A stretch of 64,000 nucleotides of DNA from NCED01 sp035493955 (GTDB lineage Bacteria; Pseudomonadota; Alphaproteobacteria; Caulobacterales; Caulobacteraceae): positions 1 to 64,000 of the forward strand of contig DATJHI010000008.1 of the NCBI GenBank assembly GCA_035493955.1, given 5' to 3'. Each line of letters starts with the position of its first letter. Position 1 is the first letter of the stretch. Shown piece after piece: positions 1 through 7,942 of this stretch. The notes below the pieces were generated by a model. The model worked only from the letters and a program-made list of their open reading frames with translations. It was not told the origin of the DNA and did not search any database. The translations under genes were made by a program, and so were the position numbers.

Positions 1-80
1 GTCACGTCATAGCCACCCTTTTTCAGGTGACCGGCCATCGGATAGCCCATTACGCCCAAGCCGATGAATGCCACTTTCAT
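1..80 (-). CDS. NAD(P)-dependent 3-hydroxyisobutyrate dehydrogenase-like protein, N-terminal fragment
   Basis: Only the first 26 codons are in the window; the gene continues past the left edge. The translation starts MKVAFIGLGVMGYPMAGHLK, with the GxGxMG Rossmann signature of the 3-hydroxyisobutyrate/6-phosphogluconate dehydrogenase-like family (beta-hydroxyacid dehydrogenases). The ATG directly abuts the TAA of the upstream efflux permease with no spacer, so it is probably translated from the same mRNA. The substrate cannot be told from this fragment. Confidence 0.75.
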   Translation of the reverse strand, partial: MKVAFIGLGVMGYPMAGHLKKGGYDV

Positions 81-1637
81 TTAGTCCACCACTTCCATCT
101 TAGGGGTTGCACTGCCTGTGAACGAAGGACGCTTCATCAGCCAGATGACCGCAAACACAGGCAATGAGATCAGAAACATGAAAAGGAAATCGTTTGCATA
201 GGCCTGCACTAGCGCGCGGTATTCTATGAGAGAATTCAGATTTGCCAACCCAAAAGGTATCTGTGGATTCATCTGCATCGACGGTCCGTTAACGCCCAAC
301 GCCCGGTTGAAGGGGCTCGCATGGCTGGAAAGCTGGGCGTGAATCGTCTGGACCGAGTTGGCCAGGATGGTCGAAGTCAGCGAAACACCGATGGCAGAGC
401 CGATATTGCGCATCAAATTGGTCAATCCGGCGCCGTCTGTGCGCAGGTGTGGCGAAAGTGTCGCAAAGGCCACCATGTTCATGGGGACAAAGACCAGCCC
501 CATCCCGACGCCCTGAAAAAATGTCACCCAGGAAACCGTGGCCACACTGACGCTGGGCGTCCAAGCCGTCATCGCCCAGAGCGACCAGAGCAAGAGGCCG
601 GCGCCCACGCTCATAATAATGCGCGGATCGGCCTTCAGGGTCAGGCGGCCGGCGAACATCATGGCCACCATCACGCCAAAGCCCCGGGGCACCATCAGGA
701 ACCCGGTCTGGGTGACGCTGCGTCCTGACAGATTCTGCAGATAGGGCGACATCAGCGCAGAGGATGCGAGCAGAATCGCGCCCATCACGAACATCAGCAC
801 CAATCCGCCAAGGAAGTTGCGGTCCTTGAAGATCACAACCGGGATGAACGGCTTCTTCGCGGTCATCATATGGACCAGGAACAGATAGATGCCGATGACG
901 CAGGCCATCGCCTCGATCACGATTTCGGTAGACGAGAACCAGTCCTTGGTGGTGCCGCGGTCCAGCACCAGCTGCAGGCAGGCAAGCCCGGTCGAAAGCG
1001 CCATAAAACCGAACCAGTCGAACTTCAGGCTGGTGTCGCGCGCAGTGTCCTTGAAAAAGATCGCCAGCATGGCGCAGGCAGCGATACCGAAAGGCACATT
1101 GATGTAGAACACCCAGCGCCAGCTATAAGCGTCGGTCAGGATGCCGCCCAGGGTGGGCCCCAGGATCGGTCCCAGCATCACGCCCATGCCCCAGATCGCC
1201 ATCACATTGCCGCGCTTGGCGGGCGGATACATGTCCAGCATCACCGCCTGCGACAAAGGCCCCAGGGCGGCGCCGAACACGCCCTGAATCAGGCGGAACA
1301 GCACAATCTGCTCCAGGCTGGTGGCGGCGCCGCACAGCATGGAGGCGACCGTGAAACCGGCAATGGAGGTGATGAGGAAGTATTTCTTGCTGAAGCGCGC
1401 CGCGATCCAACCCACCGGCGCCGTCATGATGGCGGCGGCGATGACATAGCTGGTGAGGACCCAGGTGATCTGGTCGCGGCTGGCGGACAACTCGCCTTGC
1501 ATATAGGGCAAGGCGACATTGGCGATGGTGGTATCCAGCGCCTGCATCAGGACGCCCGCCATACTGCCGATCAGCACCATCCATTCTGCGAGCTTGGAAT
1601 CGTAGACATGGGCGGCATGGGGAGTGTGCGCCGTCAT
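81..1637 (-). CDS. emrB: DHA2-family drug efflux permease (EmrB-like), 518 aa
   Basis: A 14-helix major facilitator of the drug:H+ antiporter-2 family. Hydrophobic segments run over almost the whole length, starting near residue 20, and the antiporter motif C-like stretch GVMLGPILGPTLGG is present. It should form the inner-membrane pump of a tripartite exporter with the HlyD-type protein encoded 6 nt upstream. Length is normal for EmrB. GC content and codon use are visibly lower than in the genes beyond 4 kb. Substrate is unknown. The symbol reflects family resemblance and not proven orthology. Confidence 0.9.
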   Translation of the reverse strand: MTAHTPHAAHVYDSKLAEWMVLIGSMAGVLMQALDTTIANVALPYMQGELSASRDQITWVLTSYVIAAAIMTAPVGWIAARFSKKYFLITSIAGFTVASMLCGAATSLEQIVLFRLIQGVFGAALGPLSQAVMLDMYPPAKRGNVMAIWGMGVMLGPILGPTLGGILTDAYSWRWVFYINVPFGIAACAMLAIFFKDTARDTSLKFDWFGFMALSTGLACLQLVLDRGTTKDWFSSTEIVIEAMACVIGIYLFLVHMMTAKKPFIPVVIFKDRNFLGGLVLMFVMGAILLASSALMSPYLQNLSGRSVTQTGFLMVPRGFGVMVAMMFAGRLTLKADPRIIMSVGAGLLLWSLWAMTAWTPSVSVATVSWVTFFQGVGMGLVFVPMNMVAFATLSPHLRTDGAGLTNLMRNIGSAIGVSLTSTILANSVQTIHAQLSSHASPFNRALGVNGPSMQMNPQIPFGLANLNSLIEYRALVQAYANDFLFMFLISLPVFAVIWLMKRPSFTGSATPKMEVVD

Positions 1638-1643
1638 GCGGGA

Positions 1644-2774
1644 CTACAGTCCGTGCATCAGCCGGGTGAAGCGGCGCAAACCCGTATCAATGCTGATCAC
1701 CGTGCTCATGCCCGCACGCAGGGGGCGGTCGCATTCGCTTTTGTCGATGGCGACGCGTACCGGAATGCGCTGCACCACCTTGACCCAATTGCCGCTGGCA
1801 TTTTCCGCCGGCAGCGCCGAGAAGCTGGTGTCGCTGCCCGCGCTGACGCTGTCGATATGGCCTTCCCATTTGCAGCCGGGATAGGTGTCGACCGTCATGG
1901 AAACTGGATTGCCGGGATGGACATGGGTGAGATCGGTTTCCTTCATGTCGGAGGAGATCCAGACATCCTTGCCGATCAGGCCCACCGCACTGGTGGTGGT
2001 GAAGGCCGACATGGCCGAGATCACCAGCGTGCCGGGTTGCAGCGAGTCCACCTCGCCCACCGTGCCGTCAAAAGGCGCGCGCACCACGGTATGGTCGAGC
2101 TGACGCTGGGCTTCGTCCACCGCAGCTTTCGCTTTCATATAGGAGGGGGTCTGCTGCGCCGGCAGGGCCGGATTGCCGTTGAGCTTGGCGAGCTGGGTCG
2201 CCGCCGTCTGTTGCAGCGAGGCAAGCGTGGCCTGCGCGCTCAGCACCGCCGCATGCTGGGTATCCACCTGCATCGCGGCGATGGCGTTCTGTTTGGCGAG
2301 CGCCTGATAGCGGGCAAAGGTCTGCCGGTTGACATTAAGCTGTGCCTGTTGGGCCGCGATCTGACCCTCCACGGCGCGATACTGGGCGCGGGTGGATTCC
2401 GCATCCTGCACGGTGGAAGCCAGATTGGCCCTGGCATTCTCCAGCGCAATCTCGAACGGCTTTGGATCGAGGGTGAAAAGCACATCGCCCTTTTTCACCT
2501 GCTGGCCTTCGCGGACATTGACGGTCGCAACCAGGCCCGAGACATCGGTGGAGACCATCAGCTTGTTGGCATGGACATAGGAGTCGTCGGAGGTGACGTA
2601 GCGTCCACCCATCAGATAGAAAATGCCGACGATGGAGACAAAGACGCTCACGCCCCAGAACATCAATATGCGGCGCAGCCGCGCCTTGTCGGCCCAGAGC
2701 GCCCCCAGCCATCCACGATTGGGGGCCTGTTTGCGGTCCGGATAGGCCGCAACGCTGTCATCGACTGCGGACAT
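1644..2774 (-). CDS. emrA: HlyD/EmrA-family membrane fusion protein, 376 aa
   Basis: Periplasmic adaptor of the efflux system. One N-terminal transmembrane segment (about residues 36-56) is followed by a biotinyl-lipoyl-like half (GLVATVNVREGQQVKKGDVL), a long alpha-helical hairpin rich in Ala and Gln (about residues 110-215), and the second lipoyl half (VVRAPFDGTVGEVDSLQPGT). This is the canonical EmrA/HlyD order. It lies one base after the MarR gene and six bases before the permease, so the three genes form a tight operon. Confidence 0.92.
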   Translation of the reverse strand: MSAVDDSVAAYPDRKQAPNRGWLGALWADKARLRRILMFWGVSVFVSIVGIFYLMGGRYVTSDDSYVHANKLMVSTDVSGLVATVNVREGQQVKKGDVLFTLDPKPFEIALENARANLASTVQDAESTRAQYRAVEGQIAAQQAQLNVNRQTFARYQALAKQNAIAAMQVDTQHAAVLSAQATLASLQQTAATQLAKLNGNPALPAQQTPSYMKAKAAVDEAQRQLDHTVVRAPFDGTVGEVDSLQPGTLVISAMSAFTTTSAVGLIGKDVWISSDMKETDLTHVHPGNPVSMTVDTYPGCKWEGHIDSVSAGSDTSFSALPAENASGNWVKVVQRIPVRVAIDKSECDRPLRAGMSTVISIDTGLRRFTRLMHGL

Positions 2775-2775
2775 G

Positions 2776-3225
2776 CTATTCCCCTGCCGCCGCGATTTTC
2801 GCGGGGCTTTCCATGGTGAGCTTGGTCTTCATTTTCAGGAGCGCGTGGGTGACGAGTTCCACAGTCTGCTCATCGAGATCGCCGGTCACTTCGCGGAAGA
2901 GTTCTTCCTTGTAGCGCTGGATCTCTTTCAGGATGGGTTCGGCGGCAGGAAGCAGGTGCAAACGCCGGATGCGGCGGTCGGCAGGATCCAGGCGGCGTTC
3001 CAGCAGCCCCCTCGCCTCCAGCCGGTCCACCAGCCGTCCCACGGTGATCGGTTCGACCTCGCAAAGGCCCGCCATTTCGTTCTGGGTCATGCCGGGTTGG
3101 CGCGCCAAACGGGCGAGGATCACGCCTTGGGCGCGCGTCATGCCGTAAGTGCGGGCCCAGCGGTCGAAACGCGTCCGCATCAGGCGGGCCACGTCATAGA
3201 GTTCCACGAGCATTTCGGTCTTCAT
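2776..3225 (-). CDS. MarR-family transcriptional regulator, 149 aa
   Basis: Winged-helix regulator of the MarR family. It has the helix-turn-helix stretch MTQNEMAGLCEVEPITVGRL and the following wing region RRLDPADRRIRRLHL, typical of efflux-operon repressors. I start it at the ATG at 3225 (MKTEMLVELYDV); an in-frame TTG at 3261 would add 12 residues, but it lies inside an AT-rich palindrome that looks like an operator. It is first in the operon with the EmrA- and EmrB-like genes and probably represses it; the ligand is unknown. Confidence 0.9.
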   Translation of the reverse strand: MKTEMLVELYDVARLMRTRFDRWARTYGMTRAQGVILARLARQPGMTQNEMAGLCEVEPITVGRLVDRLEARGLLERRLDPADRRIRRLHLLPAAEPILKEIQRYKEELFREVTGDLDEQTVELVTHALLKMKTKLTMESPAKIAAAGE

Positions 3226-3254
3226 GGCCGAGAACGTAAGCCACGTTATTATAT

Positions 3255-3270
3255 CTTGCAATATTATAAG
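3255..3270 (-). promoter_or_regulatory. Candidate MarR operator and promoter
   Basis: An imperfect 16-bp palindrome, CTTGCAATATTATAAG (6 of 8 arm positions match), lies 30 bases upstream of the marR ATG in an AT-rich island within GC-rich DNA. On the minus strand it contains TATAAT, and a second TATAAT follows about nine bases later. A -10 element inside an operator fits autorepression by a MarR protein. No convincing -35 hexamer was seen. Confidence 0.5.
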
Positions 3271-3343
3271 CTATGTTATTTCCGCAAACATAAACCTCGC
3301 TTTTTGGCATGGCGAACCGCCCGAAACGCCCGGAATACAAAGA

Positions 3344-3374
3344 AAAAGGGCGGCTCCGAAGAGCCGCCCTTTCT
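3344..3374. terminator. Bidirectional intrinsic terminator
   Basis: Perfect 9-bp stem GGGCGGCTC/GAGCCGCCC with a CGAA loop, an A-run on the left and a T-rich tail on the right. It could stop transcription in either direction at the edge of the efflux operon. Confidence 0.65.
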
Positions 3375-3396
3375 TTCGCAAAGACTGCGAGGCGTG

Positions 3397-3492
3397 CCTC
3401 CCCTTCGCGTGCGCAAGCACGCCTAAGGGGGAGGTGGTTTCAGCGAGCGAAGGCGGCGATAGCCGCCGAGCGGAAGCTGAAACCGGAGGGGG
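3397..3492. repeat. Nested palindromic intergenic repeat
   Basis: About 96 bp of stacked inverted repeats: CCTCCCC (3397) with GGGGGAGG (3427); GGTTTCAGC (3436) with GCTGAAACC (3476); inside it GGCGGC/AGCCGCC; then a terminal GGAGGGGG. This is the architecture of palindromic intergenic repeats scattered through many alphaproteobacterial genomes. No coding potential is seen. Copy number cannot be checked from one window. Confidence 0.5.
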
Positions 3493-3499
3493 ACAAAGG

Positions 3500-3523
3500 A
3501 AAAAGGCGGCCACGAGGACCGCC
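3500..3523 (-). terminator. pstS terminator
   Basis: On the minus strand a GGCGGTCC/GGCCGCC hairpin is followed by TTTTT, 30 bases after the pstS stop codon. Confidence 0.7.
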
Positions 3524-3552
3524 TTCTCCAAACCATTCCGGAACACTCGGAG

Positions 3553-4575
3553 TTACATTCCCGAACCCTGGATGCCCTTCCAGCTGGCCTCGATCGCCTT
3601 GATGGCGTTATCGGGCAGCGGAACATAGTCCAGGCCCAGCGCAAGCTGGTCGCCCTTCTCAAAGCTCCACTGGAAGAATTTGAGCGTGTCCTGGGTCGCC
3701 TTCTGGTCCGGCGGATTCTTGTAGACCAGGATGTAGGTGGTGGCGGTGATCGGCCAGGACTGGGCGCCGGGCTGGTCCACCAGGATGACGTAGAAATTGT
3801 CCTTGGCGGCGCCAGCCCAGTCGGCATTGGAAGCGGCAGCGCGGAAGGCTTCCACGGTCGGTTCGACTGTCTGGCCCGCCTTGTTGATCATCTTCACGTG
3901 AGCAAGACGGTTCTGCTTGGCATAGGCATATTCGACATAGCCGATGCCGCCGGAGATCTGCGCCACATTGCCGGCAACGCCTTCATTACCCTTGGCGCCG
4001 ATGCCGGTCGGCCAATCGATCGCGGTATCCGCACCCACATCCGCCTTCCAGGAGGGCGAAATGCGGCTGAGATAGGTCGCGAAGATGAAGGTCGTGCCCG
4101 ATCCGTCGGAGCGGTGCACCACGGCGATCGCCGTCGACGGCAGCTTCGCCGCCGGGTTCAGCTTCTTGATCGCCGCATCGTCCCAGCGCGCGATCTTACC
4201 CTGGAAGATTTCCGCGAGCGTCGCGCCGTCCAGCGTCAGCTGGCCGGGCTTGATGCCGGGGACGTTGATCACCGGCACCACGCCGCCGATCACGGTGGGG
4301 AACTGCACCATGCCCGCCGAGTTCAGGGCGTCGAGCTTCAGCGGCTTGTCGGAAGCGCCGAATTCCACGGTCTTGGCGGTGATCTGGCGGATGCCGCCGC
4401 CCGAACCGATCGCCTGATAGTTCAGGCCGACGCCGGTCTGGGCCTTATAGGCCTCGGCCCACTTGGAATAGACGGGGGCGGGGAAGGTGGCGCCGGCGCC
4501 GGTGATGTCGGCCGCCTGGGCTGCGACGCCGGTGGCCAGGAGCGCGGCCACCGCGACGATGAGCTTCTTCAGCAT
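3553..4575 (-). CDS. pstS: Phosphate ABC transporter substrate-binding protein PstS, 340 aa
   Basis: Periplasmic high-affinity phosphate receptor. A Sec signal peptide (MLKKLIVAVAALLATGVAAQA) is followed by the family phosphate-binding motifs GAGATFPAP, GSGGGI and SDGSGTT, in the usual order and at full length. The rest of the transporter (pstC, pstA, pstB) is not in this window. The gene follows an O/P-type porin with 109 bases between them, including a strong hairpin. I see no Pho box directly upstream, so expression may come from its own unseen promoter or by readthrough from the porin promoter. Confidence 0.95.
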   Translation of the reverse strand: MLKKLIVAVAALLATGVAAQAADITGAGATFPAPVYSKWAEAYKAQTGVGLNYQAIGSGGGIRQITAKTVEFGASDKPLKLDALNSAGMVQFPTVIGGVVPVINVPGIKPGQLTLDGATLAEIFQGKIARWDDAAIKKLNPAAKLPSTAIAVVHRSDGSGTTFIFATYLSRISPSWKADVGADTAIDWPTGIGAKGNEGVAGNVAQISGGIGYVEYAYAKQNRLAHVKMINKAGQTVEPTVEAFRAAASNADWAGAAKDNFYVILVDQPGAQSWPITATTYILVYKNPPDQKATQDTLKFFQWSFEKGDQLALGLDYVPLPDNAIKAIEASWKGIQGSGM

Positions 4576-4647
4576 GTCTTGGTCTCCTAGAGGTAGGCCC
4601 TTGTCTTCAGGCCCTGGTCGCCGGCGCTGCGCCGGCCGTCGTATCGG

Positions 4648-4679
4648 AAAAGGAGCGGCCCGGACGGGTCCGGGCCGCT
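4648..4679 (-). terminator. Porin terminator / attenuator before pstS
   Basis: Perfect 11-bp stem GCGGCCCGGAC/GTCCGGGCCGC with a two-base loop, then CTCCTTTT on the minus strand. It lies between the porin stop and pstS and may limit readthrough into pstS. Confidence 0.7.
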
Positions 4680-4684
4680 TTGGA

Positions 4685-6043
4685 TCAGAAGCGCACTTGG
4701 CCGAACAGGCCGATTTCGTCGTAGGTCCCGTCGATCGAGCCGCCGATCGTGCCGTTGCCGGTCGAGAGGCTGCCTTTTTCGAGCTTGTCGCGCTTATACA
4801 CCAGCGACAGGTCGACGATCTTCACCGGCTCGTACTGGATGCCGACGTTGAAATAGTTTTCCTTCCGGGTCGGCGCCGAGGTCTTGGTGGGCTTCACCCA
4901 GTCGTAGCGGCCGAAGAGGCTCCACTCGGGGTTGACCGCGTAGGACCCGAACACTGAGTAGCCTTCCGACTTGTCGGCCGCCACGGTGGTGATGGTGTTC
5001 CAGTTGCTGGCGCTGAAGTACTCGACGCCGAGCCGGTAGGGGCCCTTCACGTAGGCGGCCAGGGCGTTGAAACGGCTGGCGGTGTGGAAGACGTTGGTCA
5101 CGCCCTGGGTGTCCTTGCCCAGCTTGCCGGAATAACCGCCCACGGCGAGGACGAAGCCCTGGTAGTTCAGGTTGATACGGCCTTCGACATCCATGGTCTT
5201 GGAGCGCAGGGGGGCCTTGTAGCCGGCGCCGTCGATGACGGCGACTTCGTACTGGACGTACTGGCCGAGGGCGCCGCCCACGTGCAGGCCCCAATCCGAC
5301 GAGGTGCCGAACTTGGTGCGGTCGGTCAGGGTCTGTTCGATGTGGCGGTAGCCATAGATCCCTTCCGCGAAGGGAATCCAGGGCAGGTCGTCGGCGCCGA
5401 GGCGGACCTGCAGGTAGGGCGCATAGTTGGCCTTCAGGAAGGCCTTCTTCAGGTAGAGCTCGGTCGAGGAGATGGCCGAGGAATACTGGAAGTCGGTGGT
5501 GACGTTGGCCGAATAGGTGTCGTTGAACTTGTGATCGACGCCGATGTAGAAGCGCTTGATGTCGAAGCCGACGCCGGTCACCGGCACCTTCACGCCGTTC
5601 GACTTCTGCGAGACGCTGGTCAGGTCGAAATACATCCGACCACTGACGGAAGTGCTTTCGGCCCAGCTCGGCTTGGGCTTGGGCACTTCGCCCAGGGTCT
5701 GCAGCACGGTCTGCGGCACGTTCTCAAGGCGGTCTTCCACCGACTCGCTGTTGGCGACCACCTGTTGAACTTGGGTCTGGGTCTCGGCTACGGCCGACTG
5801 GGTGGCGGCGACCTGGGCCTGGACGGCCTGCTGAGCCTGGGCTTGGGCGTCGAGACGCGACTGCAGGGCCTGCACCTGAGCGCTCAGCGCCTGGACCTGG
5901 TCCATCAGCTGGCGGTTGGCGGCGGCCGCCGGATTGGCGCGGACAACGCGCTTGTGGGTCGCGGCTTGCGCCGATGCGGCGAAGCTTACCGTCATCATCA
6001 CGCCGATCGCTGCGCTGCGAAGAAGCGCGCTCTTGCTGGTCAT
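4685..6043 (-). CDS. Outer-membrane porin, phosphate-selective O/P type, 452 aa
   Basis: Beta-barrel channel. A signal peptide ends near AASAQA. A Gln/Ala-rich coiled-coil segment follows (about residues 43-105), as in trimeric porins, and then the barrel, starting SGRMYFDLTSVSQ and FDIKRFYIGVDHKFNDTYS as in the Porin_O_P family. It ends in phenylalanine (GQVRF), the outer-membrane assembly signal. Neighbouring pstS, phnCDE and a Pho-box-like promoter support a role in phosphate or phosphorylated-anion uptake. Selectivity is inferred from context. Confidence 0.85.
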   Translation of the reverse strand: MTSKSALLRSAAIGVMMTVSFAASAQAATHKRVVRANPAAAANRQLMDQVQALSAQVQALQSRLDAQAQAQQAVQAQVAATQSAVAETQTQVQQVVANSESVEDRLENVPQTVLQTLGEVPKPKPSWAESTSVSGRMYFDLTSVSQKSNGVKVPVTGVGFDIKRFYIGVDHKFNDTYSANVTTDFQYSSAISSTELYLKKAFLKANYAPYLQVRLGADDLPWIPFAEGIYGYRHIEQTLTDRTKFGTSSDWGLHVGGALGQYVQYEVAVIDGAGYKAPLRSKTMDVEGRINLNYQGFVLAVGGYSGKLGKDTQGVTNVFHTASRFNALAAYVKGPYRLGVEYFSASNWNTITTVAADKSEGYSVFGSYAVNPEWSLFGRYDWVKPTKTSAPTRKENYFNVGIQYEPVKIVDLSLVYKRDKLEKGSLSTGNGTIGGSIDGTYDEIGLFGQVRF

Positions 6044-6147
6044 TTAGGAGTCCCCTGAGTAGCTGTGCTCCCGGTCTTTCCGACCAGGATGTCCTGCGCT
6101 TACTCGCGGCGTGTGACATTCTGTTGAAGGCGCGGCGCCGTGGGACG

Positions 6148-6179
6148 GTTATGGTCCGATTGTGAAGCTTTTATGACTT
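6148..6179 (-). promoter_or_regulatory. Candidate Pho-box promoter for the porin
   Basis: On the minus strand AAGTCATAAAAGCTTCAC (6179-6162) matches the enterobacterial-style consensus CTGTCATAAAACTGTCAT at 12 of 18 positions. Eight bases later comes CATAAC (6153-6148) as a -10. This box-plus-spacer geometry is that of PhoB-activated promoters. It sits in the gap after phnE and about 105 bases before the porin ATG. Confidence 0.5.
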
Positions 6180-6205
6180 CAAGAATACATGAAGCAAAGG
6201 CGACT

Positions 6206-6994
6206 TTACAACAAGCGCTGCCTCAAAGCCTGAGACAGGATGTCGATCAACGACACCGCCACGACAATAATAATGACGATGGCGGCGGTCTGGCCGTACT
6301 GGAACCCGTTCATCGAATCGAACAGCAGTTGGCCGATCCCGCCCGCGCCGATCAGGCCCAGGACCGTGGCGGCGCGGGCGTTCGATTCGAACCGGTAGAG
6401 GGCGTAGGACACCCAAAGCGGGGCCACCTGCGGCATCACCCCCCACGCCACCTCCTGCAACGGGCGGGCGCCCACAGCCCGGATGCCCTCCACAGGGCGG
6501 GGGTCGATCGCCTCCACCGCCTCGGAGAACAGCTTGCCCAGCACGCCGCCGGTGTTGATGGTCAGGGCCAGCACTCCAGCGAAGGGGCCTAGCCCCACCG
6601 CCACCAGGAATATGGTGCCGATCACCAGGTCCGGGACCGCGCGGAACAGGTCGAGCAGCCTTCGCACCAGCTGCTGTATCCAGGGTGGAGAGACGTTTCG
6701 AGCCGCGGCCAGGCCGAGCGGTATGGCCAGGATCACCGCCAGGGCCGTGCCCCACAGGGCGATCTGGAGCGTCAGCCACATGTTGGCGACATAGAGCCGC
6801 CACAGATGGAAATCCGGGTGCAGGAACGACTGCCCCAGTTGGCGCATGTTGTTGGAGTTGGAGAACAGCAGGCCCGCCCGGCCGAGCTCCACCGACTGCA
6901 CGCTGATCAACAGCAGCGCCGCCACCCCGCCCCACACGGCCCAGTCGACCAGGCGCTGGCGCAGGGGACGGATCGGCGGCGGCGGAATCATCAC
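6206..6994 (-). CDS. phnE: Phosphonate/phosphate-type ABC transporter permease PhnE
   Basis: Inner-membrane permease with about six hydrophobic segments. It carries the EAA loop (PLQEVAWGVMPQVAPLWVSY) and the GLIGAGGIGQLL stretch typical of PhnE. The open frame can begin at a GTG at 7006, but that codon overlaps the AGGAGG ribosome binding site at the phnD stop. The GTG at 6994 or the ATG at 6991 has a more workable spacing, so the start is uncertain by five codons. It is last in phnC-phnD-phnE; no C-P lyase genes follow. Confidence 0.9.
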   Translation of the reverse strand: MMIPPPPIRPLRQRLVDWAVWGGVAALLLISVQSVELGRAGLLFSNSNNMRQLGQSFLHPDFHLWRLYVANMWLTLQIALWGTALAVILAIPLGLAAARNVSPPWIQQLVRRLLDLFRAVPDLVIGTIFLVAVGLGPFAGVLALTINTGGVLGKLFSEAVEAIDPRPVEGIRAVGARPLQEVAWGVMPQVAPLWVSYALYRFESNARAATVLGLIGAGGIGQLLFDSMNGFQYGQTAAIVIIIVVAVSLIDILSQALRQRLL

Positions 6995-7009
6995 CGGGAT
7001 GGACACCTC

Positions 7010-7942
7010 CTAGCCCCCGGTTCCGGCCGGCGGGTTGGCGGCGCTCAGGTCCCGGATCGGCTTGAGGTACCCGTCGTCGGCGGGATTGAACGAGGTGTAA
7101 TGCAGCTTGGCCATCACCTCGCGCTGGCGCCGCCCCTCCGCCCCCGGCGCCTTGCCGTAGGACAGGAAGAAAGCGCGGATCTTGTCACGCAGGACCGGGT
7201 CCAGGTCCTTACGGTAGACGAGCGCCGATTCCGGGATCGGCGGCGAGGTCCAGACCACCTGGATGTTGTCGTAGGCCCGCTTCGCCTCCGGCGCGCCCTT
7301 CAGCGCGAAGTCCAGCCCGACCGAATTGTTGGTGGAGGCGTCCAAGACGCCATTGGCCACCGAGAACAGGTTGGCGGCGTGAGTGGCCGAGCGGACCACC
7401 TTGAAACAGGTGTTGGGATCGATCTTCCGGGGACGGAACAGGAAGGCCGTGGGCGCCAGCGTACCGCTGGTGGAGTGTGGATCGCCGATGCCGAACGACA
7501 GGCTGCGGTCGCACTTGAGGATCTTGTCCAGGGTCAGGCCCGAGCCCTTCTTGACGATCACCACCGAGGTGTAGGTCTCCTTGCCGTCCAGGTCCGCGGT
7601 GCGGGCGAACACCGTCGCGTCGGCGCGGTCGATGGCCTCCAGAGCCGGCAGGGTCGAGAACCAGCCCATCTGCACCTGGTTGAAGCGCATGGCCTGGACC
7701 AGGGCGGTGTAGTTGGAGGAAAAGAACGGCTTGACCGGGAGTCCCACGGCCTTGGACAGGTCGTCCAGCAGCGGCCGCCACAGGGGCTCGTAGGAGGCTT
7801 GGTCCTCCGCCGACAGGATCGAAAAGGCCAGGGTCTTGGGCGCGTTCGGTGGCGCAGCCGCGCCCTGCTGGGTCGCCGGACCGCAACCGGCCAGGGCGGC
7901 GAGCGCAACGGCCCCCGCGGCCAGGATCGCACGGCGGATCAT
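7010..7942 (-). CDS. phnD: Phosphonate/phosphate/phosphite-binding lipoprotein PhnD, 310 aa
   Basis: Substrate-binding protein of the PhnD family. The N-terminus MIRRAILAAGAVALAALAGC ends in a lipobox (LAGC), so it should be a lipoprotein. Family stretches include YEPLWRPLLDDLSKAVGLPV, the ST-rich anion pocket region DPHSTSGTLAP, and FKVVRSATHAANLFSV. Its ATG overlaps the phnC stop by four bases. The ligand could be a phosphonate, phosphite or phosphate: the family contains all three and nothing here decides. Confidence 0.9.
   Translation of the reverse strand: MIRRAILAAGAVALAALAGCGPATQQGAAAPPNAPKTLAFSILSAEDQASYEPLWRPLLDDLSKAVGLPVKPFFSSNYTALVQAMRFNQVQMGWFSTLPALEAIDRADATVFARTADLDGKETYTSVVIVKKGSGLTLDKILKCDRSLSFGIGDPHSTSGTLAPTAFLFRPRKIDPNTCFKVVRSATHAANLFSVANGVLDASTNNSVGLDFALKGAPEAKRAYDNIQVVWTSPPIPESALVYRKDLDPVLRDKIRAFFLSYGKAPGAEGRRQREVMAKLHYTSFNPADDGYLKPIRDLSAANPPAGTGG

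Noticed and set aside
870..2819. A 649-codon open frame on the plus strand opposite the efflux genes
   Set aside because: It is antisense to clear EmrB and EmrA proteins and has a His/Arg/Gly-rich composition typical of shadow frames in GC-rich DNA.
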